Assembly (NCBI GenBank): GCA_019136035.1
Contig: JAGVUW010000109.1
Location: 1 to 7,773, forward strand
Source of the DNA: Verrucomicrobiota bacterium
GTDB taxonomy: Bacteria > Verrucomicrobiota > Lentisphaeria > Oligosphaerales > JAFGRS01
Reading direction: 5' to 3'
Length of the DNA: 7,773 nucleotides
The first letter of the stretch is position 1. Every line of letters starts with the position of its first letter. Both the position numbers and the translations under genes were made by a program. The notes under the pieces were generated by a model. It made no database searches and had not been told where the DNA came from. It saw nothing but the letters and a program-made list of their open reading frames with translations. Shown here one piece after another: positions 1 through 5,167 of the stretch.

Positions 1-481
1 GGGCGATGGCCACGGCATAGGCCGCGCCGTCGATGACGACAATGAGACGGCGGGCACCGTAGCCGCGCTCGACCATCGCCGCGGTGGTCCTACCGCCGAT
101 TTCTTCATCGGCGCTGAAAATGGCGCCCACCGCGGCGCGGCCGCGGCAACGGCACAGGACCTGCGCGCAGACCACGGCGTTGCCCAGGCAGTCGTTGGCG
201 CCGCGGCCATGCAGCCAGCCATCGACGCGGCGCGGGGTGAACTGGTCCTCGTCGGCCGGCACGACATCGACGTGTGTGTTAAGGAGAAGGTCCGGCTGGC
301 GCTCGGCGACCGTCGCGGCATAGAGGACCTGGCGATCGCCGACTGCCTCGAGGGCGACATGGAGGCCCTCGCCCTTCAGGTAGGCCGCCAGACGCGCGGT
401 CACCGCGTTCACGGCGGCGACATCGGCGCTCACCGGCCGCAAAGGAATAAGGTCTTCAAGAAGCTCGATCGTGTCAAGCAT
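1..481 (-). CDS. M20-family metallohydrolase (peptidase/deacylase), C-terminus cut by window edge
   Basis: The first 160 residues of a protein that leaves the window on the left. They match the catalytic half of the M20 family (ArgE/DapE/CPG2/aminoacylase-like enzymes with two metals that hydrolyse amide bonds). Visible motifs, in order: NTHVDVVP with metal ligand H70 and D72; GRGANDCLGN with bridging-ligand candidate D97; and SADEEIGG with general base E126 and metal ligand E127. D151 lies 24 residues after E127, the same spacing as E176 to E200 in carboxypeptidase G2, so it is a plausible further ligand. The usual D-x-K-G after the bridging Asp reads D-C-L-G here. The ATG at 481 is the only normal start, because a TGA lies in frame ten codons upstream. 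No Shine-Dalgarno is visible, and a strong hairpin ends 12 bases before the ATG. Family is secure. Substrate is unknown, since the dimerisation domain and C-terminus are missing. Confidence 0.93.
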   Translation of the reverse strand, partial: MLDTIELLEDLIPLRPVSADVAAVNAVTARLAAYLKGEGLHVALEAVGDRQVLYAATVAERQPDLLLNTHVDVVPADEDQFTPRRVDGWLHGRGANDCLGNAVVCAQVLCRCRGRAAVGAIFSADEEIGGRTTAAMVERGYGARRLIVVIDGAAYAVAIA

Positions 482-493
482 GGTCAGTGAACT

Positions 494-538
494 CGTTCGG
501 CGCTGCGCTCAAAGAGGCTCTGGACGCAACGCCGAACG
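494..538 (-). promoter_or_regulatory. Strong hairpin in the leader of the M20 gene
   Basis: A 9-base perfect inverted repeat (494-502 with 530-538, CGTTCGGCG/CGCCGAACG) continues inward after one mismatch with four more pairs (504-507 with 525-528), leaving a 17-base loop. On the minus strand it sits 12 bases upstream of the M20 start codon, where a Shine-Dalgarno would normally lie. It could control translation or protect an mRNA end. The structure is seen by eye; the role is inferred. Confidence 0.5.
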
Positions 539-547
539 CCTGGCCCC

Positions 548-590
548 GGTCACGCTGAGGCGGCCCGCTCCGACGCGCGGGCCGCTGACC
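548..590 (-). terminator. Terminator-like hairpin after the pseudopilin gene
   Basis: Starting at the base next to the pseudopilin stop codon, arms 560-567 and 578-585 (GCGGCCCG/CGGGCCGC) pair perfectly around a 10-base loop. A further 5 pairs (548-552 with 586-590) close the base across a 7-base bulge. No T-run follows on the minus strand, so it is not a canonical intrinsic terminator. It may still end or stabilise the transcript. Confidence 0.45.
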
Positions 591-1262
<672 letters not shown>

Positions 1263-1666
1263 TGCCTTGGTCCTCCGTTGCCGTTTGCCTGCAGCCCTGC
1301 CCTCGCCTGTTCCTGCAACGGCCTGCCTCCGCGCCCGCGGAGAACCCCGCAACCAGGCCGCTGACACACCCGCTGACGGACCGCCCAGACACCAACCGAC
1401 CCCTTGCCGGGGAGGCGTTCCGAGCCGGTCTTCTGACTATACTCCGATTGTTTCCCAACGCCACGCGCCACGCCGACGGAACCCTTCCTGCGGATCCCGC
1501 CGCAGCGCCCCCGCCGGCTCGGGGCGCCGGATGGACCACCACGAGAAATCGCTCGCCACATCGCCCGGAGCGCTGTCGTCCGCAGACGCAAAGGCATCCA
1601 CGAGCCGCAACGGCGTCGACAGCGCCGCCTCCCGATCGCCGGTGCGAGACACCCCCGGCGCCGCTC
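1263..1666. other. 404-base gap between the lipoprotein and pseudopilin genes
   Basis: No convincing gene is seen. Several frames are open only because the region is GC-rich, and their translations are Arg/Pro/Ala-rich without recognisable motifs. The region holds the pseudopilin Shine-Dalgarno (1271-1276, minus), a weak minus-strand -10-like box at 1436-1441, a small inverted repeat CTGCGG/CCGCAG near 1489-1506, and part of the hairpin around the lipoprotein stop codon. One minus-strand reading (about 1646 to 1437) looks slightly more protein-like and is discussed under findings. Confidence 0.5.
1436..1441 (-). promoter_or_regulatory. Weak -10-like box, possible pseudopilin promoter
   Basis: On the minus strand TATAGT (5 of 6 against TATAAT) lies in the most AT-rich patch of this gap. 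It would give a leader of roughly 165 bases before the pseudopilin ATG. No -35 hexamer is found at 16-18 bases, so support is weak. Confidence 0.2.
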
Positions 1667-1680
1667 TCACGGCGCCGGGG
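1653..1680 (-). terminator. 11-base-pair GC hairpin with the lipoprotein stop codon in its loop
   Basis: Arms 1653-1663 and 1670-1680 are perfect reverse complements (CCCCGGCGCCG/CGGCGCCGGGG) around a 6-base loop. The loop contains the TGA stop of the lipoprotein gene (1669-1667 on the minus strand). No T-run follows, so factor-independent termination is not assured. An mRNA-end stabiliser or Rho-assisted terminator is possible. Confidence 0.5.
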
Positions 1681-2275
1681 CCGCGGCATCGCGCACGCGC
1701 GCACGACAACTCAGTTCCCAGGTCGGCGACGCGGCGGCAGGGCTGACGCGGCGCACCGCGACCGTCGCCTGGTTGGCGCTCCCCGACCAGGACTCGACCG
1801 TCACCGTCGACCCACCGCGCTCGGTCCTGGTCTCGACCGTCGCCGGCGGCCGACGCAGGTCGATCGACCACTGCCCCGCGGCCACCGGCGGTGCGCTCAG
1901 GCCTGCCTCGATCGACAATGCCGCGCCGCTGTCCTCAGCCACGCCGCGCAGCACCACCCAGCGCACGGGGCAGGCCGTTCGCCGTGCGTCCAACTCGGCG
2001 TAGCCGTGGCGCTCCAAGGCGCGGCGCACCAGGGAAAGCTCGGCCGCGCCCATGCCATGAACGCGCAAAGGTCCAAGGACGCCGAGGTGGGCCAGCAGCG
2101 CACTCAGCTCACCCTCGCTCAGCACCAGCGGCCGCGACGACGTGAGGACCGCACTCGGATGCAGGGTCGGGTAGAGGTTCGCCACAGGCACCGCCGAGGG
2201 CAGCACCGGCGTCCGACAGGCGCTCAGGAGGACCAGCAGGCCCCCCGCGAACAGCCATAGCGCCGTTATCCTCAT
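1667..2275 (-). CDS. Putative lipoprotein of unknown function
   Basis: A 202-residue protein that I do not recognise. Residues 1-20 form a lipoprotein signal peptide: Arg2, a hydrophobic stretch (ALWLFAGGLLVLL) and the lipobox L17-S18-A19-C20. Signal peptidase II should cut before C20 and leave a lipid-anchored protein. Position +2 is Arg, not Asp, so outer-membrane sorting would be expected by the E. coli rule. About residues 52-92 look helical, ending in VRRALERHGYAEL. About 103-178 look beta-rich with repeated Val/Thr stretches, including PVRWVVLRGVAE and a TVTVESWSGS block. Two further cysteines (C102, C190) could form a disulfide outside the cytoplasm. The ATG at 2275 is preferred over an in-frame ATG at 2332 because it gives the signal peptide directly and has AGGAA 9 bases upstream. 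The gene diverges from the methyltransferase, with 70 bases between the chosen starts. No partner gene suggests a role. Confidence 0.8.
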   Translation of the reverse strand: MRITALWLFAGGLLVLLSACRTPVLPSAVPVANLYPTLHPSAVLTSSRPLVLSEGELSALLAHLGVLGPLRVHGMGAAELSLVRRALERHGYAELDARRTACPVRWVVLRGVAEDSGAALSIEAGLSAPPVAAGQWSIDLRRPPATVETRTERGGSTVTVESWSGSANQATVAVRRVSPAAASPTWELSCRARVRDAAAPAP

Positions 2276-2345
2276 CGCGGTTGATTCCTGGCGTCCGGTG
2301 AACAGATTGGTGCCGTCCGAAACCATAGCCAACCGTACTCACACC

Positions 2346-3341
2346 ATGCAGCTCTGTCAATGCGAGCCGACCGACCTCCCGAACCGCGACGCGGCTGTCG
2401 CGGCCATCCTGGCCGGTCACAACCGCCGCTGGGGCGCCCGCCTGGATGGCTTCCGAGCCTATGCCGGGGCGCCGTGGTGGTCGCCGGGGCTGATCATCAC
2501 ACCGGAGCTGCGCGGACGCTACGAAGGCTGGCTGCCGGTGGCGGAGTTCTGCGCGGACCTGGCGTGCCTGGGGCGCGCCTTCCTGCCGGCGCCAAGCTGG
2601 GTACCGCGGCGGCTGCGGTCGGGCGGCATCGAGCCCGGCCGCGGGCCGGAGGCGCCGCTGTCGCTGCCCGACCTCTGGGCGCGCCTGCCGCCGCGCATCG
2701 CCGCGCGGGTCGCCTTCGATGACGCCGAACTGCCGGCGCTGTTCGCGGCCCTGGCCGACCCGCCGCGTTTCGGCACCGACAGCGCCCGCTACGAGGCGCA
2801 GCGCGCGGCGCTGGGGGCATACTGCCGGGGCGCGGCCGGTGACGGCCGTCGCCTGACCGTGGTCGACCTCGCCTGCGGTGTCGGCCTCGGGACCTACGAG
2901 GCCGCGGCGGCGGCCGCGGCCAGCGGCGCCCCACCCCGCGTCCTGGGCCTGACCCTCGAGCCCCTCGAGGCCTGGATGGCGTCACGATGCTGCCTGCCGC
3001 ACGACCCCGACCGCGAGCCGCGCCTGCGCCGCCTGGCGGCACAGGCGCCCCCGGTGGCCTTCCTCGCCGCCGACGTGCGGCGCCTGCCTCTCGGCCTCGG
3101 GAACGCCGTCGACGTCATCCTCTGCAATGGCCTCATCGGCGGGGAGCACCTGCAACGCCTCGACGACATGGCGGCAGTCCTCCGGGAGGCACGCCGCCTG
3201 CTCGTTGCCGCTGGCGTCCTGCTCGTCGCCAACCGCTTCCACGACGGCTGCCGCGCCGCCGTCGAGCGCTTTGCGGCCCTCGCCCGCACCGCGGGCTGGC
3301 ACGTCGACGGCACCTGGCACGACCTCCGCCTGACGCCCTGA
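2346..3341 (+). CDS. Class I SAM-dependent methyltransferase with a long unassigned N-terminal region
   Basis: 331 residues from the ATG at 2346. The C-terminal half has a Rossmann-fold methyltransferase core: motif I VVDLACGVGLGT (D174, G178, G180, G182) binding S-adenosylmethionine, an acidic AADVRRLPL segment (D243) where the adenine is usually contacted, and DVILCNGLIGGEHL (256-268) as motif IV. Then come a helix and a strand (AAGVLLVANRF) typical of the fold. The layout recalls CheR-like or generic small-molecule methyltransferases, but no CheR substrate motif is seen, so the acceptor is unknown. The first 160 or so residues have no domain I can name and contain tryptophan-rich GAPWWSPGL. 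An in-frame GTG at 2298 would add 16 residues but leave only 22 bases to the divergent lipoprotein start. Neither start has a clear Shine-Dalgarno, so the start is uncertain. The stop codon lies one base from that of the opposing SEC-C gene. Confidence 0.82.
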   Translation: MQLCQCEPTDLPNRDAAVAAILAGHNRRWGARLDGFRAYAGAPWWSPGLIITPELRGRYEGWLPVAEFCADLACLGRAFLPAPSWVPRRLRSGGIEPGRGPEAPLSLPDLWARLPPRIAARVAFDDAELPALFAALADPPRFGTDSARYEAQRAALGAYCRGAAGDGRRLTVVDLACGVGLGTYEAAAAAAASGAPPRVLGLTLEPLEAWMASRCCLPHDPDREPRLRRLAAQAPPVAFLAADVRRLPLGLGNAVDVILCNGLIGGEHLQRLDDMAAVLREARRLLVAAGVLLVANRFHDGCRAAVERFAALARTAGWHVDGTWHDLRLTP

Positions 3342-3342
3342 T

Positions 3343-4734
3343 TCACTGTTTCGTGCGGCCGCGCGACGGACGCGCGACCCCATCCGGCGCGGCACCGCGG
3401 TCACCCCTCACGTGACGCTGCAGCGACAGGAAGCAGAGCAGGTCCATGAACTGGCTCTCACGCTCCGCGGGCGGCTCCGACGCGGCCATCAGGGCACCCA
3501 TGATGCCCAGCGCGTCAGACCGGCCGGCAGCCTCCAGCTCGCAGCCCAGCGCTGCGATGGCGCGGCGCAGTTCCTCCAGGCGCTCCCCAACCAGGATCTC
3601 TGCGGCCATCGCGCTCGACGCCTCTGCAAACGCATCCAGCAGGAACTCCATACTGTCGCCGCGGGCCCGGCGGCGTTTCCGCCCCGTCCCCAGCTCACGC
3701 GCTTCGATGATCAGGTCGGCAAGCATCGATCTCCACGGGGCAATCTCGTCGTCACGGAGGAACAGGACCTCGGGCTCCTCGCGCTTGAGCATCGCCATGG
3801 CAGCCGTGTCGGCCTCGTCGTCGCGGGCCTCGAGCCAGTGCTCCAGTTGCCGGTGGCCCGCCAGGTAGTCCCTAAGGGTCAACGGCGCGCCCCCATCCGC
3901 CGACCGGGCCCGAGTATCCAGGACCGCATCGCTGCCGACATGCAGCTCCGTGTCGAGGTCAATGCCGAACCGATCACGAACCTCAGCCCGCTCGACGGCG
4001 CGCGCGGCGAGCCACTCGCGCAGACCGTAACTCACCATGTGAATCAGGAAGGGGCTCATGTCATCCTCGGGAGCATCGTGGATAAGCATGGCACTCCTGT
4101 GGATGATGTACGCATCCAGATGGCGCCCCGCCGACAGCATCTCGGGCAACTGACTCAGCAGATAGAACAGCAGCTTCGGCTCGTCGCCCTTGGCGAAGAG
4201 GACGTCGACAAGATCGGCGCTGCACTCGGCGAGGGCGTCGTCGCCAGGATTGAAGGGGCAGCAGAAGACCTCGAAATACGGCATCAGATCCTCAGCCGTG
4301 AAGCGCATGCCGGCAAAACGTGGTTCGTCGAACAGGGCCAGGGTGCGCGCCACCAAGCCGTCGTCGTCGTCGAGGGCCCCGAACGTCTCCAGATAAGGCT
4401 TCAGTTGGAGGCCGATTCTGTCGAGCTCCTTCTCCTGATGCTCGATGTCGATCTCAGGCGGCACCAGGCGGGCCAGCTTGGCGGAACCCGCGGGTACCGC
4501 CGGCAGGCCCGCCGTCGACATGTCCGGGCCGTTGAAGAGCCCTTCCCCGGAATCGCGGTCATCCTCGCCGAAGAGCGGCGCGTCGTCCTCCAGGGCCGCC
4601 TGCGACGCCGCTTCGGCCTCGCGCTCGGCCTCACGTTCGGCCGCCGCCGAGGCCTGGTCGGCCTCCAGACAGCAATGCTTGTACTTCCTGCCGCTGCCAC
4701 AGTGGCACGGCTCATTCCTGCCGATCTTGGCCAT
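3343..4734 (-). CDS. SEC-C zinc-motif protein with a long uncharacterised helical region
   Basis: 463 residues. The N-terminus is a textbook SEC-C motif, GRNEPCHCGSGRKYKHCC (5-22), with the C-X-C-X8-C-C zinc ligands C10, C12, C21 and C22. The same small motif ends SecA, where it binds SecB and ribosomes, and it also occurs alone on many bacterial proteins of unknown role. It is followed by an Ala/Glu-rich charged helix (about 27-51), an acidic linker (to about 75), then a largely helical region (about 95-440) that I cannot assign. That region carries FEVFCCPF with C158/C159, an aspartate run at 122-125 and a basic patch GRKRRRAR (351-358). The C-terminal tail is Arg/Gly-rich. No signal peptide is present, so it is probably cytoplasmic. 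The ATG at 4734 is preceded by AGGAG with an 11-base gap. The zinc motif is certain. Any link to secretion or translation is only an inference from SecA. Confidence 0.93.
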   Translation of the reverse strand: MAKIGRNEPCHCGSGRKYKHCCLEADQASAAAEREAEREAEAASQAALEDDAPLFGEDDRDSGEGLFNGPDMSTAGLPAVPAGSAKLARLVPPEIDIEHQEKELDRIGLQLKPYLETFGALDDDDGLVARTLALFDEPRFAGMRFTAEDLMPYFEVFCCPFNPGDDALAECSADLVDVLFAKGDEPKLLFYLLSQLPEMLSAGRHLDAYIIHRSAMLIHDAPEDDMSPFLIHMVSYGLREWLAARAVERAEVRDRFGIDLDTELHVGSDAVLDTRARSADGGAPLTLRDYLAGHRQLEHWLEARDDEADTAAMAMLKREEPEVLFLRDDEIAPWRSMLADLIIEARELGTGRKRRRARGDSMEFLLDAFAEASSAMAAEILVGERLEELRRAIAALGCELEAAGRSDALGIMGALMAASEPPAERESQFMDLLCFLSLQRHVRGDRGAAPDGVARPSRGRTKQ

Positions 4735-4753
4735 GGTCTCTCTCGCTCCTGAT

Positions 4754-4769
4754 GGCGCCCGAAGGCGCC
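4754..4769 (-). promoter_or_regulatory. cUUCGg-loop hairpin just upstream of the SEC-C ribosome-binding site
   Basis: On the minus strand the RNA reads GGCGCC-UUCG-GGCGCC: six G-C pairs closed by the exceptionally stable C(UUCG)G tetraloop. It ends three bases before the AGGAG of the SEC-C gene. It may stabilise the leader or shape ribosome access. The structure is directly visible; the function is inferred. Confidence 0.5.
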
Positions 4770-5064
4770 GGCTGCTCCAGAGTGCTCCGCCCGCCGGCCG
4801 CCGCGAGCCACGGCAACGCCGGGCTCCGGCCGACTCGCGCGCGCGTAGCTCCTATGAGGTTTCCGCCGCACCGCTCACGAGGACAGGCACGACATCCCAT
4901 ACTCTCGTTCAACACCGCGATCCCGTCGAGAGCCCACGCGAAATCCTGCCGAAGTCGCCCTCTCCCGCAGGGCTGATCGAGGATCGCTTCAGCGCTCACC
5001 TGGCCGCCCTGAAGGGGTGCCAGAAGCGGACTTCCGAACGGCCCTGCCTCGCCCGGCGCCGCTC

Positions 5065-5093
5065 TTGATTCGCCAAGGCTGGCCCCCTATGGT
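5065..5093 (+). promoter_or_regulatory. Sigma-70-type promoter for the heparinase II/III gene
   Basis: TTGATT (5065-5070) and TATGGT (5088-5093) are separated by exactly 17 bases, each matching 4 of 6 consensus positions and containing the most conserved ones. Transcription would start near 5100, giving a leader of about 68 bases to the GTG start. It is prominent in an otherwise very GC-rich region. Confidence 0.5.
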
Positions 5094-5126
5094 CAGGGCC
5101 GATCGTCGGACGGCCGACGGCCTGAC
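5092..5126 (+). promoter_or_regulatory. Nested inverted repeat over the lyase transcription start
   Basis: Outer arms GTCAGG (5092-5097) and CCTGAC (5121-5126) enclose a perfect 6-base-pair hairpin CGTCGG/CCGACG (5104-5109 with 5114-5119, loop ACGG). The outer left arm overlaps the end of the -10 box, so as DNA the symmetry is placed like an operator. The inner hairpin would lie in the first 20 bases of the RNA. No known regulator motif is recognised. Confidence 0.35.
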
Positions 5127-5167
5127 GCCCGGGCCTGGCACTCCGACAGCCATAAGGAGACCGCGCT

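Larger units (their letters stand above)
4735..5167. other. 433-base divergent intergenic region
   Basis: It separates the leaders of the SEC-C gene (minus) and the lyase gene (plus). It contains the SEC-C leader hairpin, the lyase promoter candidate, an inverted repeat over the lyase transcript start and both ribosome-binding sites. Open frames here, such as one on the minus strand from 4999 to 4712, have no recognisable motif or good start context. No tRNA-like structure is seen. About 4775-5060 holds nothing I can assign. Confidence 0.5.

Noticed and set aside
2276..2345. Divergent promoters between the lipoprotein and methyltransferase genes
   Set aside because: TTGATT and TTGGTG hexamers are present, but no matching -10 lies at 16-18 bases on either strand, so no promoter is called.
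3412..4752. A 446-codon plus-strand open frame opposite the SEC-C gene
   Set aside because: Shadow of the minus-strand gene; composition is Arg/Gln/Leu-rich without motifs, and the opposite strand has an unmistakable SEC-C motif and Shine-Dalgarno.
4712..4999. A 95-codon minus-strand open frame upstream of the SEC-C gene
   Set aside because: It overlaps the SEC-C start in another frame, has no Shine-Dalgarno or motif, and spans the leader hairpin.
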